Shown: positions 18,955-27,248 of the stretch, piece by piece
Layout of the letters: the number at the start of each line of letters is the position of its first letter
Numbering within the stretch: the stretch's first letter is position 1
NCBI GenBank assembly: GCA_009777845.1
Contig: WRLD01000002.1
Span: 62,001-126,000 of the forward strand
Length of the DNA: 64,000 bases
Direction of reading: 5' to 3'
Source: Defluviitaleaceae bacterium
Lineage (GTDB): Bacteria > Bacillota > Clostridia > Lachnospirales > WQUN01
Notes under the pieces: model-generated
Seen by the model: the letters and a program-made list of their open reading frames with translations, nothing else
Database searches by the model: none
What the model was told of the DNA's origin: nothing
Program-made: the position numbers and the translations under genes

Positions 18955-18992
18955 AACGGACTTAAACTTTAGCGATAAAGTTTAAGTCCGTT
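18955..18992 (-). promoter_or_regulatory. Perfect 16-bp stem-loop between cohesin and dockerin genes
   Basis: AACGGACTTAAACTTT, six-base loop, and its exact complement. In the minus direction it follows the cohesin gene and is followed by TTGTTTTAGAATTTTT, only a loose T run, 56 bases before the dockerin gene. It may be a leaky terminator or an RNA-processing and stability site that sets the ratio of the two proteins. Confidence 0.7.
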
Positions 18993-19013
18993 ACCTCAGA
19001 AAAATACACTTGA

Positions 19014-19847
19014 TTAGTTTACTATTAGTACGTTTCCGAGTGTCACCACTTGTCCTGGAGTGAGAATACCGCTACCGTTCATGGTTAGGCTGAGCGGCAA
19101 GTTGTCTGCCCCAACAACCTTTGTTGGATTATCGGTATATGGTGGTTGACTGCCAGAGAATTTAACAGTAGCAGCTTCAGTTATACCTGCCGCTGCGCCC
19201 GATTTTACACGCATGGTGTATGTGAATAACACGCCGTTTCCTGTAAAGTTAGAAACACTAGTACCTGCCATTATTGGCGAGTACCCCGCAAAGATATTGG
19301 GGGAAATAGGCTTTGCAAGAGCGCCTGTTGTATAGTTCCAGTCACCAGGTTCTATTCCAGTTCCGCCCACATCAAAGCCGTTGTGTGCTAGTCCTTGCTT
19401 TACAGCAATTACTTCTAGCTCGTCGGGCATTTGCAGGTGAAGCAGTAATGCCGCAAAGCCTGTGTTGCCTGCTACGCTTACGGTCACGTCAAAGGTGTCG
19501 CCTGCTTTGAATGAAACGCTGTTTACCATTGCCTTGGCACTGGTAATAGAGGCGTTCAACGCGGTATGCGCGGCTTGCGGTGCCCAAAAGTTTGCAGGCG
19601 GAATACCGCTGCCGTTGGGCGCGACTAGTGTGGTATTGATTAAATTCTCTGCTACTGCGATTCTTTCGGATAGCGTGTTGAGCGCGGTGTCCATTCCTGC
19701 GGTCAAAAACGGCCCGCTTACGGTAAAGTTACCGTCAACAGAGCTTGCCTCGGCGTATTGCACATTCGTACAGAATACAAAGCCAACCACCGCGAGCATT
19801 GCTACGACGCTAAGTACAAAAGAAAGTTTTTTTGATGCTTGTTCCAT
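19014..19847 (-). CDS. Secreted cohesin-like surface protein
   Basis: A 277-residue protein with an N-terminal membrane/signal segment (about 8-26), a helical module (about 60-108; NFWAPQAAH…LNASITSAKA) and a C-terminal cohesin-like domain (about 112-277; FKAGDTFDVTVSVAG, then FAALLLHLQMPDELEV and a VLFTYTMRVKSGAAAG segment). This fits the cohesin beta-sandwich that binds dockerins. There is a single copy and no obvious sortase or SLH anchor, so an uncleaved N-terminal segment could hold it in the membrane. It lies just upstream of the dockerin gene on the same strand, which makes the pair likely partners. A related module occurs at 34433. GGGAGGGG before the ATG supports the start. The cohesin call rests on pattern only. 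Confidence 0.72.
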   Translation of the reverse strand: MEQASKKLSFVLSVVAMLAVVGFVFCTNVQYAEASSVDGNFTVSGPFLTAGMDTALNTLSERIAVAENLINTTLVAPNGSGIPPANFWAPQAAHTALNASITSAKAMVNSVSFKAGDTFDVTVSVAGNTGFAALLLHLQMPDELEVIAVKQGLAHNGFDVGGTGIEPGDWNYTTGALAKPISPNIFAGYSPIMAGTSVSNFTGNGVLFTYTMRVKSGAAAGITEAATVKFSGSQPPYTDNPTKVVGADNLPLSLTMNGSGILTPGQVVTLGNVLIVN

Positions 19848-19971
19848 TTTAAAAAACCCCTCCCACTTTTTTTTACGTGCCTTTTGCTATTGTATCTATA
19901 ATACCACATTGCATTTTCTAGTCAATCGTTTTTTGGGGGTGATTCAATAAAAATTTTTGAAAATTTATGGT

Positions 19972-20000
19972 TTGAAACATGGCAACTGATGTGATACAGT
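19972..20000 (+). promoter_or_regulatory. Probable promoter of the two-component operon
   Basis: TTGAAA, 17 bases, TACAGT, followed 20 bases later by AAGGGGA, the ribosome binding site of the response regulator. The 190-bp region also holds the divergent start of the cohesin gene. Confidence 0.5.
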
Positions 20001-20037
20001 ATATATACTATCATTTTTGTAAGGGGACACCCATTTA

Positions 20038-20460
20038 ATGAAAAAAAATTTAATTTATGTAGCGGACGATGATGTGGCTATTCGCGACGTGGTAAAGGTT
20101 TTTTTGGAAAAATATGGCTATGCTGTAAGCTGTTTTGATAATGGCGACTTGTTGCTTGCGGAATTTGAAAAAAATCCGTCTGATTTTGTTATTTTGGACG
20201 TGCTAATGCCAGGCTCTAGCGGCTTTGCTATTTGCCGCGAGCTTAGGAAAATAAGCTACGTGCCTATTATCATGCTTACCGCAAGGGACGGCGATATGGA
20301 CTATCAGACTGCCATGGACTTGGGCTGTGACGACTTTTTTTCCAAGCCTGTAAGCACCATGAGCATAGTTTGCCGCGTAAACGCCATTTTTAGGAGAATA
20401 GAATACGAACGCATTAAGCACGAGGCCGCCCAGGCTCTAGCCCTTGGTACAACAAAATGA
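20038..20460 (+). CDS. Response regulator consisting of a receiver domain only
   Basis: A 140-residue protein. It has the acidic pocket (D10, D11), the phospho-acceptor D54 in VILDVLMPG, T81 and the conserved K103 in FFSKPV. After the receiver only about 20 helical residues remain, with no DNA-binding or enzyme domain. It may act by protein contact, as in CheY- or Spo0F-like relays, or its output partner may be elsewhere. The last four bases overlap the start of the kinase gene (ATGA), so the two are translationally coupled. Confidence 0.85.
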   Translation: MKKNLIYVADDDVAIRDVVKVFLEKYGYAVSCFDNGDLLLAEFEKNPSDFVILDVLMPGSSGFAICRELRKISYVPIIMLTARDGDMDYQTAMDLGCDDFFSKPVSTMSIVCRVNAIFRRIEYERIKHEAAQALALGTTK

Positions 20461-21785
20461 GAATAGCAAAAAAGGTTCTCAGCTCCTTTCAGACAAATAT
20501 CGTGGCGGCGTTCGTTATACTTCTATTTCTGATATTTGCCATGGTCGGAGTAATTTTTCATGTAGCGGCGGACGGCTATATCGCGGGCAGTGCCGTGCAG
20601 GCACTTTCCCAGGCGCAGAGCATATTTGAGAACACCGAGCAGGAATATATCCCGAATGTTTTTATACGTGCGTTACGCGGAAGCCACCGTTTTCCGCATA
20701 CGGACGTAAAATATTTTGTGGTAGGGGCGGAAAATACGCGCGATGCCGCTATTGTTTCGCAAAGGCTCGCCGAGGCTCATGGGCTGGACTTTGTAACAGG
20801 AATGAAGCTACACGCCGAGGGCAGGACGTTTTTTGTTTCGGTCGCGCCGCTTGACGAGCAGGAAATTGTCTTTTATTTAGATGCCTCTGATGCCTATTTG
20901 TTTATGCGCGTGGTAGACAGAATGTTGCTGTCGGCTGTGTGCCTTGTGTTTGTTTTCGCTATGATTTTTGCGGGAATAATGGTAGATACAGCCATGAAGC
21001 CGCTGAAAATTCTGCGAAATTTTGTTATGCAAATAGGCAACGGCGATTTCAAGACAAATTCGCACAAATTCGCAAGCGAGCAATTTAACGAGCTTAACAA
21101 TTGCCTAAATATGACAGCCTACCGCCTAGCGGAATACGACAACGAGCAAAAAATGTTCTTCCAGAACGTATCGCACGATTTGCGTTCGCCGCTTATGTCA
21201 ATAAAAGGCAACGCCGAGGCAATAGAAAAGGACATAGTGGACAGCAAGGAGGCCGCCGCTACCATAATAAAGGCGGTAGACGAGCTAAAGGACATGGTGG
21301 ATAATATACTGTACGTGTCGCGCCTAGACGCGATTACCGCACCGATTATGGAGGAAACAAACCTCGGCATGTTGTTGCAGGTATGCGTGGAAAGGGCGGC
21401 GGCGCACGCCCAAAAGCGCGGCATAGAGCTGCAATGCACGGCGGGCTACGAGCCTATTATCCTGCACTGCGCCGCAAAATATATCGCCCGCGCCATCGAC
21501 AACCTACTAAGCAACGCCATTCGCTTTGCGGAAACAAGGGTGACAGTCGAGTATTATAATGTAGGAAGAAACGCCGTGGTGCGTGTAATAGACGACGGCC
21601 CCGGCTTCGAGCCTGGCGAGATTTCCCATGTATTTGAACGCTTTTACAAGGGGAAAAACGGCATGACAGGAATAGGCCTAGCCATAGTAAAATCAATAAT
21701 CGACCAGCACAGGGGCGTGGCTATTGCTGAGAATGGGGCTAAGGGCGCGGTGCTGACGGTTAGTGTGCCTAGAAAGAGGAATTAA
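20457..21785 (+). CDS. Membrane sensor histidine kinase
   Basis: A 442-residue kinase. There are two membrane spans (about 12-35 and 155-178) around an extracellular sensor of about 120 residues, then a HAMP-like linker, the phospho-acceptor H240 in FFQNVSHDLRSPL, the N box NLLSNAIRFA, and the ATP lid motifs VIDDGPGF and GIGLAIVKSI. This is a complete HisKA-HATPase of the OmpR-partner type. The signal is unknown. It overlaps the receiver gene and lies two bases before the alarmone synthetase gene, so one operon is likely. Confidence 0.92.
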   Translation: MRIAKKVLSSFQTNIVAAFVILLFLIFAMVGVIFHVAADGYIAGSAVQALSQAQSIFENTEQEYIPNVFIRALRGSHRFPHTDVKYFVVGAENTRDAAIVSQRLAEAHGLDFVTGMKLHAEGRTFFVSVAPLDEQEIVFYLDASDAYLFMRVVDRMLLSAVCLVFVFAMIFAGIMVDTAMKPLKILRNFVMQIGNGDFKTNSHKFASEQFNELNNCLNMTAYRLAEYDNEQKMFFQNVSHDLRSPLMSIKGNAEAIEKDIVDSKEAAATIIKAVDELKDMVDNILYVSRLDAITAPIMEETNLGMLLQVCVERAAAHAQKRGIELQCTAGYEPIILHCAAKYIARAIDNLLSNAIRFAETRVTVEYYNVGRNAVVRVIDDGPGFEPGEISHVFERFYKGKNGMTGIGLAIVKSIIDQHRGVAIAENGAKGAVLTVSVPRKRN

Positions 21786-21786
21786 A

Positions 21787-22452
21787 ATGGAAAACTCAAT
21801 CTGGTTTAGTACAGAGGAATTTGCGATTTTAAAGGCGGATTTGGTTTTATACAAATGCGCCTTGGACAATATGCGTATGCGGATACATACTATTTTGGAG
21901 GAATTTACCCATTTTCACGCAAATAACCCTATCGAGCATATAAAAACGCGCCTAAAATCGCCCGAACGCATAGCCGACAAGCTGCACAGGCGCGGCTACG
22001 AAATAACCGCCGAAAACGCGCGGCAGCTTACGGACATAGCGGGCGTACGCTGTATTTGCTCGTACGCCAACGACATAACGGCACTGGCGGACGTAATAAG
22101 AAATCAGCCAGACATAACCATTCTAAAGGAGCGCGACTATGTAACTAGCCCGAAGGAATCGGGCTATAGGAGCTATCATTTAATCGCGCAGGTACCCATT
22201 CATTTGACCACGCGGACAGAGCATTTGCCAGTGGAAATACAAATACGCACACAGGCGATGGACTTTTGGGCATCGCTGGAGCATAAGGTACGCTATCGCT
22301 TTAGTGACGAAATGCCCGAAACGATTATACGCAATTTACGCGAATGTGCGGAAAAAAGCGCGGATTTGGATAAGCATATGTTTGATATACAGGTGATTGC
22401 GGATTTGACGAGGCAGGGCAGGGTGAATGGGAACGGGAGTAATTTGAGTTAG
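21787..22452 (+). CDS. Small alarmone synthetase (RelQ/YjbM-type)
   Basis: Makes (p)ppGpp from ATP and GDP/GTP. The RelA/SpoT synthetase core is complete: IKTRLKSPERIADKL, LTDIAGVRCICSY, the substrate loop RDYVTSPKESGYRSYHLI, and VEIQIRTQAMDFWASLEHK. There is no HD hydrolase and no TGS/ACT tail; 221 residues fits a stand-alone synthetase. The ATG at 21787 follows AGAGGAATTAAA, while an in-frame upstream ATG lies inside the kinase gene and is not preferred. The location right after a sensor kinase suggests that alarmone output may be tied to that signal. The extreme C terminus runs into repeat-like DNA. Confidence 0.9.
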   Translation: MENSIWFSTEEFAILKADLVLYKCALDNMRMRIHTILEEFTHFHANNPIEHIKTRLKSPERIADKLHRRGYEITAENARQLTDIAGVRCICSYANDITALADVIRNQPDITILKERDYVTSPKESGYRSYHLIAQVPIHLTTRTEHLPVEIQIRTQAMDFWASLEHKVRYRFSDEMPETIIRNLRECAEKSADLDKHMFDIQVIADLTRQGRVNGNGSNLS

Positions 22453-22481
22453 TGGTAGGGGACGGAAGCAATTTAAGTTAG

Positions 22482-22596
22482 TTGTAGGGGACGGATTTAT
22501 CCGTCCCGAGATTACCTAGCTCTGCGTTAATGGACGTTGCTCGCTTCTAATTGATAAACGTGCGTACCTCGGGACGGATAAATCCGTCCCCTACAA
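22482..22596. mobile_element. 115-bp MITE-like element, copy A
   Basis: The terminal inverted repeats are 29 bp and perfect: TTGTAGGGGACGG…CCGTCCCGAG at 22482-22510 and its complement at 22568-22596. Each terminus itself contains a hairpin (ACGGATTTATCCGT). There is no coding capacity. The 57-bp centre matches, in reverse orientation, the element at 24730. Just upstream, 22441-22465 (AATTTGAGTTAGTGGTAGGGG) repeats imperfectly at 22471-22495, as if one end had been duplicated. Confidence 0.85.
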
Positions 22597-22633
22597 GGGC
22601 GTGGAGCGTGGATTTGGTGGATAGGCGTGGAGC

Positions 22634-22950
22634 GTGGATTTTCGCGGATTCTGTCTGCGGAAACTGCGTTCTATGTCTTTATTTGGAGGTTACGAAAATA
22701 TTATAGATTAAACGCGGATTTTACGGATTTACGCAGATTTACACGGATTTTATCGGACTTGTTTGAATTATCGGATTTTCGTGGATTTTACAACGAGCCA
22801 ATCCGCATAATCCGTGAAAATCCGTTGAATCCGTGTGAAGCCCTTGAATCCGTTAAATCCGTGTTTTACGCAATCCGTAAGTTTTGAATAAACGCAAGAA
22901 AAAATCCGCGAAAATCCGTTAAATCCGCGAAAATCCGCGTTCCATAATCT
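22634..22950. repeat. Degenerate AATCCGT array, copy 2
   Basis: Dense variants of GCGGATTT, ACACGGATTT, AATCCGTG and TTAAATCCG. Complement-oriented words fill the first half and forward words the second, as in the array at 6180. A broken frame of 86 codons through it is a product of the repeat and is not called. Confidence 0.7.
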
Positions 22951-22973
22951 TTAAAACACGCGTTCCCTTCCTA

Positions 22974-24626
22974 TTAAAACAATCCATCTATAACCCCATT
23001 ATTATCCACATCTATCTGCTCTGCGGACGGCACCTTTGGCAGGCCTGGCATAGTCATAATATCGCCTGCCAACGCCACCACAAAGCCTGCGCCTGCCGAC
23101 AGCCGCACTTGTTTAATGGTAATAACAAAATCCTTTGGCGCACCGAGCTTTTTCGGGTCGTCTGAAAAGGAGTATTGCGTTTTTGCCATACATACGGGCA
23201 GATTGCCGAATTTTTCCAGCTTGCGAATTTGGCTTGCCGCTTCCGCCGAAAAGGAAACCTCGGCGGCGCGGTAAATGCCCTTTGCCAAGGCCTCTATTTT
23301 TGTTTTAATCGGCTGGTCTAATTCGTATGAGAATTTCAACGCGGACGGCTCTTTCGCCGCCTTGATAACGGCATGTGCAAGCTCTATTCCGCCCTCGCCG
23401 CCCTTGGCGAAAACCTCGGAAAGCACACAAACCGCGCCCATTGCCGAAACGGTATTTTTGGCAAATTCTACCTCGGCGGCGGTATCCGTAGGGAAATTAT
23501 TTATAGCGACAACGCAGGGCAGCCCGAAGTTTTTTATGTTTTCAATGTGGCGCGTGAGGTTTGGTATGCCTTTTTCGAGTGCCGACAGGTTTTCCTTGCC
23601 AAGATTTTCCTTTTCGCAGCCGCCGTGATATTTTAACGCTCGAATGGTAGCCACAAGCACAACCGCACTGGGAGCAATTCCCATACGGCGGCATTTTATG
23701 TTTAAAAATTTCTCCGCGCCCAAGTCCGCGCCGAAGCCCGCCTCGGTGATTACATAGTCGCCCAAGCCCATGGACAGGCGCGTGGCGGCGACGGTATTAC
23801 AGCCATGCGCTATGTTCGCGAACGGCCCGCCGTGGATAATCGCGGGCGTTCCCTCTAGTGTCTGCACGAGGTTTGGCAGAAACGCTTCCTTTAATAATGC
23901 AGTCATTGCGCCCTGCGCGTTTAACTGCCCTGCGGTCACTGGCTCGCCCTTGTACGTGTAGCCCACCACTATGCTTGCTAGGTTTTTTTTCAAGTCCTCG
24001 ACATTTTCCGACAAGCAGAACGTAGCCATTACCTCCGATGCCGCCGTTATGTCAAAGCCGTCCTCGCGCGGCGTTCCGTTCGCTTTGCCGCCTATGCCCG
24101 AAATGATTTTGCGGAGCTGACGGTCGTTCATGTCCATTGCGCGCTTGAACGTAATTTGCCGCGGGTCGAGATTTAGCGCGTTGCCCTGCTGAATATGGTT
24201 GTCCAGCATGGCGGCAAGCAGGTTGTTTGCCGTGGTAATTGCGTGCAAATCGCCCGTAAAATGCAGGTTGATGTCCTCCATGGGAATAACCTGGGCATAG
24301 CCGCCGCCAGTTGCACCGCCCTTCATGCCAAAAACAGGGCCAAGCGACGGCTCACGCAGGCAAATTACTGCGTTTTCGCCGAGCCGCTGCATTGCGTCCC
24401 CCAAGCCTATGGTCGTGGTGGTCTTTCCCTCGCCTGCAGGCGTGGGGCTTATGGCGGTGACTAGGATTATTTTGGCGGTGGGGTTGGGGTTGGGGTTGGG
24501 CGTAGCGGCGTTGATTTTGGCTTTGTAATGCCCGAATGGGATATAGTCTTTTATGCCGAGTTTTTCCGCTATTTGGGAAATTGGCTTGATTTTTGCCTCT
24601 TGGGCAATTTGTATGTCTGTTTTCAT
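22974..24626 (-). CDS. fhs: Formate-tetrahydrofolate ligase
   Basis: ATP-dependent joining of formate to tetrahydrofolate, the formate-activating step of the Wood-Ljungdahl pathway and of one-carbon supply. The P-loop segment [19 protein letters not shown] lies near residue 65, followed by [19 protein letters not shown] and [11 protein letters not shown], all diagnostic. At about 550 residues it is of full length. The ATG ending at 24626 has AAGGAAG nine bases upstream; the ATG ending at 24635 sits directly on that site, so the inner start is preferred. The gene stands alone between two 115-bp elements and degenerate repeats. No folD or other C1 gene is in the window. Confidence 0.97.
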   Translation of the reverse strand: MKTDIQIAQEAKIKPISQIAEKLGIKDYIPFGHYKAKINAATPNPNPNPTAKIILVTAISPTPAGEGKTTTTIGLGDAMQRLGENAVICLREPSLGPVFGMKGGATGGGYAQVIPMEDINLHFTGDLHAITTANNLLAAMLDNHIQQGNALNLDPRQITFKRAMDMNDRQLRKIISGIGGKANGTPREDGFDITAASEVMATFCLSENVEDLKKNLASIVVGYTYKGEPVTAGQLNAQGAMTALLKEAFLPNLVQTLEGTPAIIHGGPFANIAHGCNTVAATRLSMGLGDYVITEAGFGADLGAEKFLNIKCRRMGIAPSAVVLVATIRALKYHGGCEKENLGKENLSALEKGIPNLTRHIENIKNFGLPCVVAINNFPTDTAAEVEFAKNTVSAMGAVCVLSEVFAKGGEGGIELAHAVIKAAKEPSALKFSYELDQPIKTKIEALAKGIYRAAEVSFSAEAASQIRKLEKFGNLPVCMAKTQYSFSDDPKKLGAPKDFVITIKQVRLSAGAGFVVALAGDIMTMPGLPKVPSAEQIDVDNNGVIDGLF

Positions 24627-24729
24627 CGGGGACATCTTCCTTTATGTTTTAATTGTTGGGTTATTATTATAACTCATTTTTTTGGTGTTGGTTAGTATTT
24701 TTCGCACGCGGCAAAAGTGTGTAGGTTTT

Positions 24730-24844
24730 TTGTAGGGGACGGATTTATCCGTCCCGAGTTACGCACGTTCGTCAATTCGGGGAGGGTAACGTCCATTAAC
24801 GCAGAGCGAGGTAGCCTCGGGACGGATAAATCCGTCCCCTACAA
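24730..24844. mobile_element. 115-bp MITE-like element, copy B (inverted)
   Basis: Same length and same 29-bp perfect termini as copy A (24730-24758 and 24816-24844). Its centre is the reverse complement of copy A with scattered substitutions: CTCTGCGTTAATGGACGTT occurs in A and its complement here. The pair therefore flanks fhs as inverted copies about 2.2 kb apart. Confidence 0.85.
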
Positions 24845-24885
24845 GTACCCCACGATAAACGCATGAAGCCGAAAATTGCAAATTA

Positions 24886-24994
24886 AACACGGATTTAACG
24901 GATTTTCACGGATTACGCGGATTGGCTCGTGGGAAAATATGCTACGTCCGCTATATCCGCCAAATCTGCGTAAATCCGTTAAATCCGCGTTTAA
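24886..24994. repeat. Degenerate AATCCGT array, copy 3
   Basis: ACACGGATTTAACGG, TTTTCACGG and ACGCGGATT words come first, then forward words TCTGCGTAAATCCG and TTAAATCCGCG. This is the last such array seen; none was noticed inside the integrated element. Confidence 0.7.
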
Positions 24995-25059
24995 TTTACA
25001 CATTTCGGCTTCGTGCGTTTGTCGTGATTTTTCAAGCTACCCCACGAATGTCTGCCCTC

Positions 25060-25096
25060 TTTTGTGAATAAGCTATATAAATTTAAATTCACAAAA
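25060..25096. promoter_or_regulatory. Inverted repeat upstream of the spmB fragment
   Basis: TTTTGTGAAT and ATTCACAAAA, 10 bp each and perfect, with a 17-base AT-rich spacer containing TATATAAAT. The second arm runs into the AAAAAGGA ribosome binding site of spmB. It may be an operator, or a stem that hides the site. Confidence 0.5.
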
Positions 25097-25108
25097 AGGA
25101 TTGACGGC

Positions 25109-25306
25109 ATGAACTGGATTTTATTTCTTTCCGACATGATAATCCCCATAACCTTTGCGGGAATTATCATGTACGCCATAAGCAGAAAGGTACCGCTCTA
25201 CGACAATTTTATCGTGGGCGCGAAAGAGGGCTTCCATACGGTGTTTTCGATTGCGCCGACTATTGTGGGCTTGATGGTGGCAGTAGGCATTGTCAATATA
25301 GGATAG
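25109..25306 (+). pseudogene. spmB: spmB 5' fragment interrupted by an integrated element
   Basis: The first 65 codons match the N terminus of spore maturation protein B: MNWI…IIPITFAGIIMYA, then VPLYDNFIVGAKEGFHT and PTIVGLMVAVGI. SpmB is a membrane protein of about 175 residues that, with SpmA, helps core dehydration of the spore. Similarity stops at VAVGI, and the frame ends three codons later in a repeat (TAGGATAGACA) next to a large serine recombinase gene. The remainder of spmB should lie beyond the right end of the element, outside the window. AAAGGA eight bases before this ATG favours it over the upstream ATG at 25064. The SpmB call is by recall of the family pattern. Confidence 0.78.
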
Positions 25307-25345
25307 ACAAAAAATTTTTCCCGAAGTTTTATTTTAGGATAGACA
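25299..25345. repeat. Direct repeat TAGGATAGACA at the element boundary
   Basis: Exact 11-bp copies at 25299-25309 and 25335-25345, 36 bases apart. The first contains the stop codon of the spmB fragment. They may be recombinase binding or attachment sequence. Which copy, if either, is the crossover site cannot be told without the right end. Confidence 0.5.
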
Positions 25346-25385
25346 GCAAAGGCCGATAGCTTTTTAGAATATAGTTGTTTAAGCT

Positions 25386-25428
25386 AAAAACGAGTACAGG
25401 GTTTTACAAAAACCTTGTACTCGTTTTA
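25386..25428. terminator. Bidirectional terminator after the serine recombinase gene
   Basis: AAAACGAGTACAGGGTTTT, three bases, then AAAACCTTGTACTCGTTTT. The stem is long, with A and T runs on both sides. It lies 14 bases beyond the recombinase stop codon and insulates the gene from spmB transcription. Confidence 0.8.
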
Positions 25429-25441
25429 TATTAGCCTATTT

Positions 25442-27145
25442 TTAAAAATTAACCAACTTATTTTCCTCAATGAAATTTTGCAACGCTGCACACTCATCTT
25501 GGAAATTAAAAACGACCGTAACCTTTTTTACCGTTTTATTTTTTAATCTCGGCATGTTGTCAATATTTTCTATGAATATTTTATCAACTAATTCCACAAG
25601 AAGCTCTCTGTCTACTTCCGTTACGGTTTCGTATTTTTTGAATAGCTCCAAAAAATCGCCCTTGGTCGTAGTTACATTTTTATACTGTCGCATTTCTTTT
25701 TTTATATTTGCTATTTTTTCTCGAACATTTTCAATTTCTATGTTCAAAGACTTGGCACGGCTTGCGTAAAGCTCTTTTGTAATCGTTCCCTCGTCATAGC
25801 TGTCATAAAGCCTGTGGCTTTTTGCATCTAGCAGGGGCAACTGCCTTTCGAGCTGTTCCAAGCTCGTTTGTAAAATTTTTGATTCGTCTGCATATTTGTG
25901 AGATTGCAATATGCTGTTATATACTCCCTCCATTTCTGTAAGCAAAGCAATCTGCGAACGGACGGCATATAATACCCGCTCGTCAAGTGAAGCCTCTGTT
26001 ATGTGCAATGGCTCGCACTTTTTTGTCATTTGATAAAATTTGCAAACATAGCCGCGTTCTCTATCTCGTCCGCTCCGCTTGCAATTTATGGAATATCCGC
26101 ATTTTGAACAGAACAAAAGCCCTGAATATTTTGAGCGTTCACCAGAGGGCGAAACCCTTGTCGGTCGTCCCATTATAGTTTGCGCCTTGTTAAAAAGCTC
26201 ATCATCTACAATCGGCTCATGTGTGTTTAGGACAATATCCCATTCTTCTTTTGGTTTTTTTAATTGCTTTTTATTTTTATAGCTTATTCTTGCCGATTTG
26301 CCTTGCACCATATGACCGCAATATTTTTCATCTCGAAGAATTTTGCGAATCGAATGATAATTCCACGCATAATCCTTTGGCACAATGTTAGGCACAATAT
26401 TATGTCCGTTCATTCTCATGTACTGCAACATGGAGGGAATACCCTTAGCGTTGAGTTCAAGACAAATTTGTCTTACCGAATAGCCTTTATTTACAAACAA
26501 ATCATAAATCATGCGAACAATATCAGCGGCTTCGTCATCTATTAGCAGTCGGTTTTTATTTTCTGGGTCTTTTTTAAACCCAAAAGGCGCAAAGGAGCCT
26601 ACAAACTCCCCGCGCCTACGCTTATCATCAAAGGTTTGCAATATTTTTTCGCTAGTTTGCTTTACAAAATATTCATTAAAATAATTCGTAAAGTGAAACT
26701 GCATACTCGAAACACTTTTGGGGTCTTTTACAGAATCAACCCTCGGGCTGTCCAAGCATATAAAGCGAATTTTATGGATTTTGAAAAATTCCTCTACATA
26801 GTATTCACAATCGGTATAGTTCCTAGCAAAACGGCTACCGTCTTTTACAATGATACAGTTGATTTTTTTCGTCCTGCAATCCTCAATCATACTTTGGAAA
26901 TCGTGCCTATCATCGGTAACACCAGTTAATCCGTCGTCTACATAGGTTTTTACCAATTCAAACTCCAAAGGATTATCCTTCAAAAATGTTTCAATTATGT
27001 TGCCCTGTGTGCTTATTGAAGCACTTACTCCGCTTAACGCATCTTCCTTTGACAAACGTAAATAAACGCCGACTTGGTATTTCTCAAAATCATTGTCCGC
27101 GCTTTTATTCGATTTATAAATGCTTTGGGCTTTATTTCTTGCCAT
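25442..27145 (-). CDS. Large serine recombinase (TndX/TnpX-like)
   Basis: Site-specific integrase/excisionase of the large serine family. The N-terminal resolvase domain has the nucleophile S32 in YLRLSKED and DGSRFARN. Next are the recombinase domain (about 170-290), a zinc ribbon (CSKCG…YVCKFYQMTKKC, about 355-390), a coiled coil (about 400-480) and a C-terminal region (to 567). The start chosen is the ATG ending at 27145, which has GGAGGG seven bases upstream; TTG and ATG codons further up overlap that site. Position at the element edge, transcribed toward spmB, makes it the likely enzyme of integration there. Whether it can restore spmB by excision is open. Confidence 0.93.
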   Translation of the reverse strand: MARNKAQSIYKSNKSADNDFEKYQVGVYLRLSKEDALSGVSASISTQGNIIETFLKDNPLEFELVKTYVDDGLTGVTDDRHDFQSMIEDCRTKKINCIIVKDGSRFARNYTDCEYYVEEFFKIHKIRFICLDSPRVDSVKDPKSVSSMQFHFTNYFNEYFVKQTSEKILQTFDDKRRRGEFVGSFAPFGFKKDPENKNRLLIDDEAADIVRMIYDLFVNKGYSVRQICLELNAKGIPSMLQYMRMNGHNIVPNIVPKDYAWNYHSIRKILRDEKYCGHMVQGKSARISYKNKKQLKKPKEEWDIVLNTHEPIVDDELFNKAQTIMGRPTRVSPSGERSKYSGLLFCSKCGYSINCKRSGRDRERGYVCKFYQMTKKCEPLHITEASLDERVLYAVRSQIALLTEMEGVYNSILQSHKYADESKILQTSLEQLERQLPLLDAKSHRLYDSYDEGTITKELYASRAKSLNIEIENVREKIANIKKEMRQYKNVTTTKGDFLELFKKYETVTEVDRELLVELVDKIFIENIDNMPRLKNKTVKKVTVVFNFQDECAALQNFIEENKLVNF

Positions 27146-27248
27146 CTTCATTCCCTCCAAAAAGAATTAGAGCAAAGGTCGATGGCTGAAATATTTTTGA
27201 CTGACACTAACCTTACGCCATTCGCCCCTTGAAGTCAATACCCAGTAT

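Noticed and set aside
22627-22887. 86-codon frame after the alarmone synthetase
   Set aside because: It consists wholly of AATCCGT-type repeat words.
24876-25067. 63-codon frame before the spmB fragment
   Set aside because: Made of repeat sequence; no start signal.
25064-25108. Upstream ATG as start of the spmB fragment
   Set aside because: It lies in the inverted repeat without a ribosome binding site, while AAAGGA precedes the ATG at 25109, which matches the family start MNWI.
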